A model generated the notes under the pieces. That model was not told the origin of the DNA and did no database searches. It worked only from the letters and a program-made list of their open reading frames with translations. A stretch of 64,000 nucleotides of DNA from Escallonia rubra (lineage: Eukaryota; Streptophyta; Magnoliopsida; Escalloniales; Escalloniaceae). The translations under genes and the position numbers were made by a program. Location of the stretch: contig JAVXUO010002835.1 in the NCBI GenBank assembly GCA_033065855.1, forward strand, positions 1 through 64,000. Direction: 5' to 3'. Of this stretch, positions 56,115-64,000 are shown piece after piece (the first letter of the stretch is position 1; every line of letters begins with the position of its first letter).

Positions 56115-56869
56115 ATGAGCGAAATGTGAGAGAGAGAAACATGTCAGAAGTATAATGAAAGAAAGGACATAGAAAAAAATAGTGACTGCATACTCCATCC
56201 GCTGCACAATGTAGCAGATGAAACTGAAGGGTAGGAGACAAGAGCTGAAGGGTATCTTTGTCAAAAAATAGTCTGCTATATAATGTAGCGGACGAACTTA
56301 AAAAAAACACAAAAAAAAAAAAAAGACCTGGACCGTCCACATATCGCTTGTGGACGGTCAGATCGCGCTGACAACTTAACTCAAATTGCCAGCGCGAGCA
56401 ATGGATCAGCTCCATATATATATATGTGTGTGTGTGTGTGTGCGCGCGCGCGCGTGTGTGTGTGTGTAATTCACCCCTACTCATTTTGACTTATAAATGT
56501 CCGGCATATGATATTTGGACAACAGATAGAAGTTTCATATTTCAATGTTGTATTTAATTAAACTCTATTGTTATCGTAATTTTGAAAATGATATTTAACC
56601 AAGTTAAAATATATATATTTTTCATTTTTTTAGGAAGGAAAATACTATTTCCACCCCCTAAATATGTTTTCTCACCCCTTTTTGCTGCAAAAAAGCATTT
56701 TTTTTCTTCATATTTTCATAAACACAAAAATGAAAGCAAAGAAACTGATAACCAAACGGAATAAATATCTCAATGGTAGATTATGACACATAATCGCTAC
56801 AAACTGTTCTACATAAGCTTTTCTAGAAATTTCGAAACAATATTCTCCTCCTCATACTTGGCAAACTAG

Positions 56870-57052
56870 TTTTTTTTTGGTAAAGGTCCCATTGTATTAA
56901 TTCATTTCTCCAAAAATGTATATACATATTACTTCCAGATTTACATCCCTTCACTTTACAAGACCGTATCAATCTACTCCTCAATAATCCATCAATTCTT
57001 TACATCACCATACAACTACATTACCTTCCTTCTAGCAATAATTGCTAGAAGG
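56870..57052 (-). mobile_element. Truncated LINE or SINE tail insertion 1
   Basis: The poly-T left end (poly-A on the minus strand, after TACAATGGGACCTTTACC) and a target duplication AAACTAG (56,863-56,869 and 57,053-57,059) mark a short retroposed fragment. It is absent from unit 1. The sequence next to the tail has the form usual at the 3' end of plant LINEs. A small palindrome (TCTAGCAATAATTGCTAGA) forms the other end. Confidence 0.65.
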
Positions 57053-57269
57053 AAACTAGTTTTAAATATTGCCTAGCTGATTATTTAGTGCAGCTACCTT
57101 GCTACAATCATTGATGGACCAGACACCCTAGATTTACCAAAATGACTCGACCTTTCTCCATTTTTCGTCTTCATGTTTGTGTTATTTTGAAGTTCTTCCC
57201 TTATCACCTTCAGAGACTGCAGGTCACACGACAGAGAGAGAGTGCAGGTTGTTTATGTGATGGACATAG

Positions 57270-57378
57270 TAGTTTTTTTTTTTGAAAAGCGGAGAAATTT
57301 TATTTAAAACATACTATTGAGTTACATAACGTGGGGTGACTCTCTCACTTGAGTCAAAATACAGGTGATTTAAACAAC
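57270..57378 (-). mobile_element. Truncated LINE or SINE tail insertion 2
   Basis: On the minus strand it ends AATAAAATTTCTCCGCTTTTC plus poly-A, a form common at the 3' ends of plant retroposons. ACATAG flanks it on both sides (57,264-57,269 and 57,379-57,384). It is absent from the paralogous position in unit 1 (51,720 region). Confidence 0.55.
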
Positions 57379-57384
57379 ACATAG

Positions 57385-58395
57385 GGCCCCTTCAGAGTTG
57401 CATTCAAATGATGCAAAATTAGTTCATGTGGAAAACATGTATGTAGAGGCGAGGCAGAATCGTGCACCAGTGGGCACGTGTCCACCTGCTCCTTTGCAAA
57501 AACGCACTTTTATGTGTGTATAGTTGTAATGTTTTGAACAATAATGCCTTCTCTTGGATTTTATTGGAGGTTGGCGTGGGAGAGGGTGGTTGTGGAAGGT
57601 CCCGTGGGGATGAGAGGGAAAGTTGAGGAGAAAGGCCTACCTGTTCGTGGTCATGTCTATCGTCTAGTGGCCGTATTGGAGGAATGATTCCACCCAAATA
57701 TTCTATTTACATTCTTATCTTATCCTATCTAACTCATTAGTACCGTGTAATCCGTTCTTTAAAAAACGTAAGACATTAGTGAATGAATTCAATAATGTTA
57801 CTATTCTTAATATTGTCCATCACGTGCAGATTTTCGATTACACTTGGTGAAACAAATCGATGAGACATAAATGAAGGTGTGCCACCACCAAGTTACACTA
57901 ATAAACAGAATGTAAATTGTACTATTGTTAAGGGGAGACCGAATATACAAGCGAAAATAATTAAAGTCAAGACCTTATACAACGAGACAGCGGATTATGT
58001 AATCTGTTGCTCTAAAAGTTTAATTTATTACATATTGTTTTCAATAGTGTTATCATACTTTTTTTGTAAGTGCGCCACGTTAACTTTTGGAGGACAAATA
58101 TATTAGGGTATGAATTTAGGCATATCTTATCGATCAACCATAATAGAAATTTAAGTTTTCACCTGGCTTAACATTTTTTATTCCGTCGCTGCATGTATGC
58201 ATATGGTACTTTGTGATGTAGTTGTACTTAACACAGCAAAAGTATGTCAGTGGCTTGGCGACAAATCAACGAAACTGTTTTTTTTTTTTTTGGGCAAATA
58301 CTAATGATATTATACACAGTTTATAGTACAGGCACTTGCCGGTGGAAAACTCCACCGTACATGTCAAAACGCTAAAGGAGAGTGATGTAGCCCGG
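57385..58395. other. Unit 2 host sequence, right part
   Basis: Non-coding, matching 51,770-51,865 and 52,890-53,390 of unit 1. No gene is recognised in it. Confidence 0.5.
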
Positions 58396-58403
58396 GGGGT
58401 AGA

Positions 58404-59351
58404 CAGGGGCGGAGCTACGCTCGTACGAGGCGGGGCTAATGTACCCCCTCAACTTTTGAATTTTTTTTCCCATCTTACCTTTCTCTCTCTCTCTCTCTCT
58501 CTTTCTGCCCGCGACACTCTCTTTCTCTCTCTACGCCGCCCAAGGGCCAAGTCTCTCACCCACTCCCACTCTCCCAGTCCCAGACCGGCAGGCCGCAGAC
58601 GAAGTCACAGGCGACGCCGCGACCGGCGACGGCCGGCAGCGTGTGGAGACCCGCTCAGATCTGGAATAAATGGAGGCATCGACTGGCGAGGAGGTCGTCT
58701 TCACTCTTTAGATCTGGAACCTTCAACTGATTAGATGAAGCAATGACCGTCGTACTGACTGGCGAGTGGCGACGGCAAGGCAAGGACTCCACCGTCCAAC
58801 AACCATCTGCCGACGACGACGCATTGACAACCGGTGAGAGATTCATTATTTTCAGATTTAGTTACGCATTTTTAGATTGTCAATTTGTCATTTACTTTCC
58901 TAATTGAGCATTTGATTTTGTTGATTGAGCATTTCAGATTTTTAATTGAGCATAGATTTTTGATTGAGATGCTTTCCTAATTTTTTTTCGACGTTACTTT
59001 TCCAATTGCTTTCGTAATAACATTCATGATTGGGACTAGATTAATTTACTCTACTGTGTTTGATGAAAGCCTTTTAAATTTATTTTGAAGACTTTTGGAC
59101 TCAACAAGGAAGACAAAGTACTGAAAAATCAGTATGTGGGGACTAGAAAAGGGGAAATAAGAGTGAGATTGTTTTGCTATGGTTGTTTTGTCTACACTCG
59201 ATCTCCAGGCATAATTAGGGTTGTTGAAATTTAGAAAATGATTATATAGGAAATATAAGTATAGAAAATATATTATTTTACTTATAAAAAAATTTAGCGA
59301 CTTCAATATATTTTTAGCACTCTCTGAGATGAAATCCTAACTCCGCCCCTG
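58404..59351. mobile_element. Tip100-like hAT element, third locus
   Basis: The ends CAGGGGCGGAGCTACG and AATCCTAACTCCGCCCCTG are inverted. The 8 bp duplication GGGGTAGA is perfect (58,396-58,403 and 59,352-59,359). Its right 70 bases (ATATATTTTTAGCACTCTCTGAGATGAAATCCTA) are close to the end of the 34,685 element, so these two belong to one subfamily. The 948 bp body lacks a transposase. The GC-rich block at 58,540-58,730 gives an Arg/Ser/Pro-rich frame of no recognised family. Confidence 0.88.
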
Positions 59352-60107
59352 GGGGTAGACAAACGTATCCGATACAAAAGGGTCGAGGCTGACAGTTTTA
59401 ACTAACATATCTGCCACTGAGTTGGCCTCGCGATAGCAAAAAACTAGCTGTACATAGGGGCTTGACGGATCATAGATAGATACTCCCCACAGAGTTACCC
59501 AGATTTGCGTGGCTACAAAATCAAGGTGGATTTAAACAATTTTTGAATTTTCGGGGTGGAAGTATTTCGCACCTTTTTTATAATTTAACATCTTACACAC
59601 GTCTTTTTTGCTTTTACGAGATATTTTTTTTAGCCCCACAAACTTATTGCTCGAGTCCCAAAGTCATTCAGGCTGTGAATTCAAATATATTGGTAGCATT
59701 TTAGTGGAGCTCATTATATGAGTTTACTGAAGCTCATTTATTAAATTCTTAATTTCCTTTTAAAAGTGATTATCTTTACTTTCCTGATGTACTAATTTAC
59801 GTTCTTGTTTACCGCTAAAATGTCAACACTTACAATTAAAATAATTTTTAGCAACAAAAAGACATGAAAATGCATATAAGAGAACGACAACTAGTCTTTT
59901 GGTATATAATAATTTCACAAGTACGATAACAACACAGTTTAGAGTTCCATCGATGGAGGGGCTAAGGCTCTTGAACATGCGCCAGCACCCTTTCATCATT
60001 GTTACGCCATTTTTACCGATAAAACTCCAAAATATTTTTTGCGCGGCGATTGTGCACCTACTATACTTCTCTTCTTTTCTTCTTCCTTCGGTCAAAACAC
60101 CCCAGCC

Positions 60108-60737
60108 AGAGTGTCAAAATCATCTCTCTCATTAAGTGAAAGTTTGTCTTGGAGTTCTTGATATGTCACCATTCTTGGAGCCTCAAAGTAGCTGAGACTA
60201 GAATTTAATTAGCTGAGCTGCAGGCTGAAGTTGAGGATTGTATCCCCCAGTCCCAACTGTGTAAGAGTGGAAGCCATCAAAATCTGGCCCAGTCCTGGGA
60301 ATCATCCTTGGGTGCAGTTTCATCTTGTAGTTTAGAGATAAGCTTAGCACCTCATAACGATAACATTTGGGTCTTGAAAGAGTCTAGGCCAGGTCTGCAT
60401 CATCCTTACGTCTCCATCGCTCTCTTTTGTTGAAAAATTTCCTGTTACTGATAAAAAACAAAAGATTGATGTACTCTTCTCCGCCTAATAAAACAACCAT
60501 GTACAATGAATGGCTTTTAAAAGATTGAAGGGTCACCAGAGTCTACTGTTACTAGTCAGGACAACATTCTCATTCATGTTAATGGTGGTTATATTATTAG
60601 TTTCATGTCTAAACCAAACATTAGAGAAGTTAAACCAAACATTTTATGTAATTATTCTTCTATTTTAGACTTCATTATGCTTCGTAAATCTCAAATTTTC
60701 AGTAACTAATTTCGAAAGATTAGGATATAGTGGCTTT
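60108..60737. other. Unassigned sequence, possibly LINE ORF1 debris
   Basis: Some short translated stretches (RPGLHHPYVSIALF; LQAEVEDCIPQSQ) loosely resemble the 3' part of plant LINE ORF1 regions, but no domain can be followed and no tail or target duplication is visible. Confidence 0.25.
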
Positions 60738-61080
60738 TGGCCAAACAACTACTTTCGAAAGTTTTCAGTTTTTTTCAAGTTTTGTAAAGTGGAGAAAAAA
60801 AACACATTTAACACACATTTTTCGTTTTTTTTTTCCTTCAATTTTTAAAACATGACTATTTTTGAAAAATTCAATTTTAGAGTTTTGGATTATTCTATTT
60901 TAGAGTTTTGGATTTTCAATTTTAGGTTTTGTTTTGAGACACCCCCCCCCCCCAACACCCCACTGCCACCGCCGCCTGCCGGTAGCATTGCCGGTCACTG
61001 CAGTCGACCATTGTTGCCGGCCACCGTCACCGCCGTCGGCCACCGCCAGACCCTAAAGCTATTCGGGAAATAATCAGAGA
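60738..61080. repeat. Partial copy of repeat R
   Basis: TTTTCAGTTTTTTTCAAGTT, AGTGGAGAAAAAAAACAC, then a long T-rich stretch to TTTTGTTTTGAGAC parallel the left part of the repeat at 27,780-27,960. A C homopolymer and CCACCGCCG-rich sequence follow. Only one end is present. Confidence 0.5.
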
Positions 61081-62217
61081 TGTTTTGCAAAGAGTGTCAT
61101 GGAATTCAATGCCGCGGATAGGCTTTCTTGTGGTGATATTCTTGAAAATCAAAGATGGTAAAATATGTATGTGTTAATCGATCTTTGGTAAAGACAACGG
61201 AGTGGGCGTTTCTTGTCATTTAAATGTGATATGGTGTGTCATTAATTTAACACTAAAGTAACGACTTTTATCTCCAAAAGGTAAGGGGATAAGTGCCACC
61301 CCCAACACATTGGCTCCGTCCCTGGCCCCTGCCAACAACATCCGATCAGCTCAAAAAAATTACACTTCTCAATGTGTGTTTATGCGCTTAGTCCTATTAC
61401 TTTAGACATGCATAATGAGACTGCATTCTTTGTTTTTGCGGCTGAGCGCATGTAAGGAAATTACCAATAGCACGACTTCTTTTTTATAAAGTTGATGTAT
61501 TGTGACTTGAATTTTTTATTTTCATAGGCCTATTAATACTCACCTCTCTTATGCTTTTATTCTTTTTACTAGTCTGCTCATCAATTATAGTCACGAAATT
61601 CAGAAGAAGTGCGTAAAAGAACATTAAACAACCAAAAAAAGCTCGAACTCGCGGAACAAAATTACGCCATCAAAAGTTTTGCTTATATATCATCCTTTCG
61701 TCCATGAGTAGCACGTTTCACACTACAAGTGAATCTCAAAAAAGAAGCTAATATCTCATTTTTTGCAAAAAGTAACATGGTCAAAAAGAAAAAAAGATAA
61801 AAAAATGTGAAATTAAGGGGGTGGGGTGTGTTGCGTGTGGGTGTGGGGTGGGATGGGGTATGATGAGACCCCATGGTGTGGTGTTCAACTTCGTAAAATA
61901 AATCCCATCACCATGGGTGTGCCGGTGGTGCGTGGTAAATGGTGACTACACCCTCTCTCATGTGATTTGGTCTCGGTGGTGCTGATCAGGTTCTTGAAAA
62001 TATCTGGCGAACCACGTGAAAAATAGCTTCGAGTGTTCTTGTGATTGTGCTTGTTTATGATTTTTGTTTGTTAATTTAAATTTTAATTGCTATCTTTTAG
62101 TCCCTAATCAAAGAAGGCAGTACCTTGGAAATTTATTTTTTTCCTTCTTTTCTTTCGTGTGTTTTTTAGCTAAAGTAATTAGAGAAGTGAAACAAATTTA
62201 AGAAGGAGGACCCTTGC
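61081..62217. other. Upstream flank of F-box gene 2
   Basis: No gene is recognised. A GT-rich stretch (61,818-61,905) is the only compositional feature. The promoter of F-box gene 2 should lie in the right part of this interval or just inside the next. Confidence 0.35.
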
Positions 62218-62323
62218 ATGGTGGTTGGTTTGTCCCTTTCTTTGTCCCTGTCCGTTTTAATGAAAATTCAAACAGAGAAACAGACAGCCCAAACGAAAGA
62301 ACTGTTGCTTCCCTCTCAAAAAC

Positions 62324-62332
62324 TCTTTATAA
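62324..62332 (+). promoter_or_regulatory. TATA-like element upstream of F-box gene 2
   Basis: CTTTATAAC lies about 155 bases before the preferred ATG at 62,482. If used, transcription would begin after the in-frame upstream ATG codons (62,218 and 62,260), which supports the downstream start. The match is modest. Confidence 0.3.
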
Positions 62333-62481
62333 CTCGAAAGATAAGACGCAACCTCCCCATATCGGTTACAGCAGGGATCCAAATCCTTCCATCATTCACC
62401 CTACACATTCCAAAGCAATCCCAAACTCGCCGCCATCTCTGCCTTCGCCGCTCCGGCCAAACAAACCGCCAAAAACCAGCC

Positions 62482-63606
62482 ATGGTACTCAACGACCTTC
62501 CCACCGAAATCTTCATCAACATCCTCACCAGGTTGCCGGTCAAAACCCTCATCCAGTTCACCGCCGTTTGCAAGTCATGGTATTTCGTCATCAACGACCC
62601 TCATTTCATCACCACCCACCTCAACCGCTTCACTTTGAACCGCGACTGTCAGTTGGTCCACCTGCCCTCCGTTTCCTCCGGTGAAAGATGGTGCTCTGTT
62701 TTGTCTGTCAACTCGTTCGATCAACTCGCGGACCACAAAATCCCGTTTAGTCCGGAATTCGACACCTTTCGAATCGCCGGTTCGGTTAACGGGTTGCTGT
62801 GTTTAACCGACTACCGCTTCCAGTACTACGGTAAAAATCTCTATCTCTGGAACCCGTCTGTTCATAAGTTTAGAATCGTTAGGGATTCGTGTTTTGCGCG
62901 AAAACCGGATACTTTTGTTGTTCTTGGATTCGGGTTTGATAGTAGGACGAGTGATTATAAGGTCGTTAGGATCTTTTATGATTTTAATCTGTATTTTAGC
63001 GGTGGGAAAGTTCCTGATGTCGAGGTTTACTCGATAAATACGGGTGTCTGGAGGAAGATTGGAGGTGGTTGGATTGATTTTCCTGATGAGCAGTCGTTGA
63101 ATGTGTTTGTGAATGGAGCTGTTCATGGGAGGTGTTCAAAAAGGCAGCCTGAGAGAATAATGTCCTTTGATTTTCAGGAGGAGAGGTTTGGGGAGATTAT
63201 GCTGCCGGAGAGGGAACTTGATGGCGAGAGATCGAATTTGAAGGATTCAATTGGGGGGTTTAAGGAGGCGCTTGGGGAGATGAAGGGATCGCTTGCTCTG
63301 TTCCGGTGGTACACGCAGAGCAGGAATTGTCAGGTGTGGGTGATGGAGGAGTATGGTGCTGCGGAGTCTTGGAGTAAGCTATTCACTATTGTGGTGAAGG
63401 ATAGGATCTTTCAGCCTATTTGTTTTACTAAGGATGGTGAAGTTGTCATGCAAGAAACTGAGGATGGGAGAAGGCTGGCTTTACGTGATGTTAAAAGCCA
63501 AGAGTTAAATTCTGTAAGACTGGATAATCGATACGGGGGTGTGATCACTTTTGTGGAGAGCTTAGTTTCGCCCGGCGGAGGAAGAAGTGCCATACTGGGG
63601 CAGTGA
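62482..63606 (+). CDS. F-box protein with F-box-associated domain (gene 2)
   Basis: A single exon of 374 codons from ATG 62,482 (context CAGCCATGG, a strong plant start). The frame stays open upstream to 62,218, but those 88 codons are low-complexity, and family members begin right at the F-box, so I prefer 62,482. The F-box occupies about residues 1-45 (MVLNDLPTEIFINILTRLPV, then FTAVCKSWYFVINDPHFITT). The F-box-associated region follows: GSVNGLLCLTDY, LYLWNPSVHKFRIV, LGFGFDSRTSDYKVVRIFYD, VEVYSINTGVWRKI. It probably serves as a substrate receptor in an SCF ubiquitin ligase. It is paralogous to gene 1 (20,113), divergently oriented 41 kb away. A GTAACT donor-like site 64 bases after the stop could start a 3' UTR intron. 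Confidence 0.92.
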   Translation: MVLNDLPTEIFINILTRLPVKTLIQFTAVCKSWYFVINDPHFITTHLNRFTLNRDCQLVHLPSVSSGERWCSVLSVNSFDQLADHKIPFSPEFDTFRIAGSVNGLLCLTDYRFQYYGKNLYLWNPSVHKFRIVRDSCFARKPDTFVVLGFGFDSRTSDYKVVRIFYDFNLYFSGGKVPDVEVYSINTGVWRKIGGGWIDFPDEQSLNVFVNGAVHGRCSKRQPERIMSFDFQEERFGEIMLPERELDGERSNLKDSIGGFKEALGEMKGSLALFRWYTQSRNCQVWVMEEYGAAESWSKLFTIVVKDRIFQPICFTKDGEVVMQETEDGRRLALRDVKSQELNSVRLDNRYGGVITFVESLVSPGGGRSAILGQ

Positions 63607-64000
63607 AAGGCAGGGCAGGAAAATGAATGAAGTGACTTGTATGCAAGTAGAAGCATAAAACAAGAATAAGGTAACTCACTCTCGTATTGGTTCTGATCTG
63701 AGCAATTAGTACTACTTTGTTTTCTTGTATTTGGTGAATCTATGTTAGTGACTAAGGAAGCTGGAAATTGTGGCACATGAAAAGTATGATGATGTTATAT
63801 TTATGTACATTTGAAGTGTATTTTGTTGTCCTGTCAGTGTCATTTTGGCTGGCTCTTGTTTATGGGCTCACGGTTGAGTTATCAGCAATTGAAAATTTGT
63901 ACTGCATTATGCAAAAGTGAAATGCATGTGATCCCTAGTCCAACCCCAAACTTGTTTTCCATTTAAGATGTACTTTGTTTTCCTTTCCTTCTGGGTATGG
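63607..64000. other. 3' flank of F-box gene 2
   Basis: Contains the expected 3' UTR. No AATAAA signal is evident in the first 400 bases. The window ends here. Confidence 0.4.

Larger units (their letters stand above)
54747..56413. mobile_element. Microsatellite-inserted foldback element, long copy
   Basis: Inverted ends of about 150 bp include TTGATCCATTGCTCGCGCTG, TTGAGTTAAGTTG, TGTGGACGGT and CGTCCGCTACATTATGTAGC. They match the 15,213-15,428 MITE. Left and right lie in TG/TA microsatellite (54,709-54,746 and 56,414-56,468), where the paralogous unit has only CTATATACGTGTG. The 1,667 bp interior contains a CTTTCTC-rich region, a possible gene fragment (55,600-55,760, minus), and a nested palindromic element (55,877-56,114). 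No transposase is seen, so it depends on an unknown helper. Confidence 0.8.
40139..60107. repeat. Ancient tandem duplication, two units expanded by transposons
   Basis: Unit 1 is 40,139-53,965 and unit 2 is 53,966-60,107. Matching landmarks run in the same order. Examples are AATCATAACAAAGCAAACATAG (40,153) with AATCATAACAAAACAAATATAG (53,982), TATTCTTAGATTCAAAACTA (43,734 and 54,064), CACCTTCCATTTGG (51,060 and 54,589), TGATTATTTAATGCTGCTACC (51,538) with its counterpart at 57,079, AATCAACGAAA (53,370 and 58,265), and GAGTTTACTGAAGCTCATTTA (53,660 and 59,719). The junction lies around CACCCCATTTGATATCG (53,965), and the right end is at CACCCCAGCC (60,101). Without insertions each unit is roughly 3.4 kb. 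Divergence is substantial, so the duplication is old. Confidence 0.85.

Noticed and set aside
62218..62481. 88-codon in-frame N-terminal extension of F-box gene 2
   Set aside because: It is low-complexity, with no homology to F-box protein N-termini. A TATA-like site lies inside it and the ATG at 62,482 has a better context.

Overview
This window looks like nuclear DNA from a flowering plant, most likely a eudicot. The evidence is AT-rich intergenic sequence, GT-AG introns, two plant F-box genes with F-box-associated domains, a two-exon defensin-like peptide gene, and a dense layer of plant transposons: a Tat-type Ty3/gypsy element, long solo LTRs, L1-type LINEs, Tip100-like hAT elements, a MULE, Stowaway and other MITEs. 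I cannot assign a species. There are no bacterial operons, tRNAs, rRNAs or CRISPR arrays that I can support.

Left part (1-12,900). Copies of a host tandem unit of roughly 0.85 kb (1585-2266, 11513-11900, 11907-12890) flank a 5'-truncated Tat-lineage retrotransposon (2267-11510). On the plus strand it has gag, protease, RT, two RNase H domains and integrase, all broken. On the minus strand it has a spliced antisense gene (8138-10113) with its own TATA-like box. A GAGCAG-rich minisatellite, a polypurine tract and a 3' LTR follow.

Region 12,900-27,500. A foldback element (13,093-13,263) is followed by a 3.65 kb terminal-inverted-repeat (TIR) transposon (14,930-18,581). Nested in it are a MITE sitting in a TA microsatellite and a 2.03 kb solo LTR with a perfect 5 bp target site duplication (TSD). 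F-box gene 1 (20,113-21,336, minus) comes next. A second solo LTR of the same family (24,152-27,476) carries a nested 932 bp solo LTR of another family. All three solo LTRs have exact TSDs.

Region 27,500-40,140. It holds a TIR-like repeat, a 0.67 kb tandem duplication with TG/TA microsatellites, the two-domain defensin-like gene (32,876-34,238, plus), a Tip100-like hAT element (34,685-35,749) that was afterwards tandemly triplicated with its flank (34,721-38,606), and a Stowaway-like MITE.

Region 40,140-60,107 is an old tandem duplication of roughly 3.4 kb (units 40,139-53,965 and 53,966-60,107) inflated by later insertions. Unit 1 received a truncated LINE, a MULE carrying a histone H2B fragment (perfect 9 bp TSD), a near-full-length LINE broken by a hAT element, and an 8-bp-TSD MITE. 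Unit 2 received a 1.67 kb foldback element in a microsatellite, two short LINE tails and another hAT element.

Right end. F-box gene 2 (62,482-63,606, plus) is a paralogue of gene 1 in divergent orientation. The probably functional genes are the two F-box genes and the defensin-like gene. Nearly everything else is transposon sequence or its debris, so the window is mainly a record of nested insertion, capture and tandem duplication.
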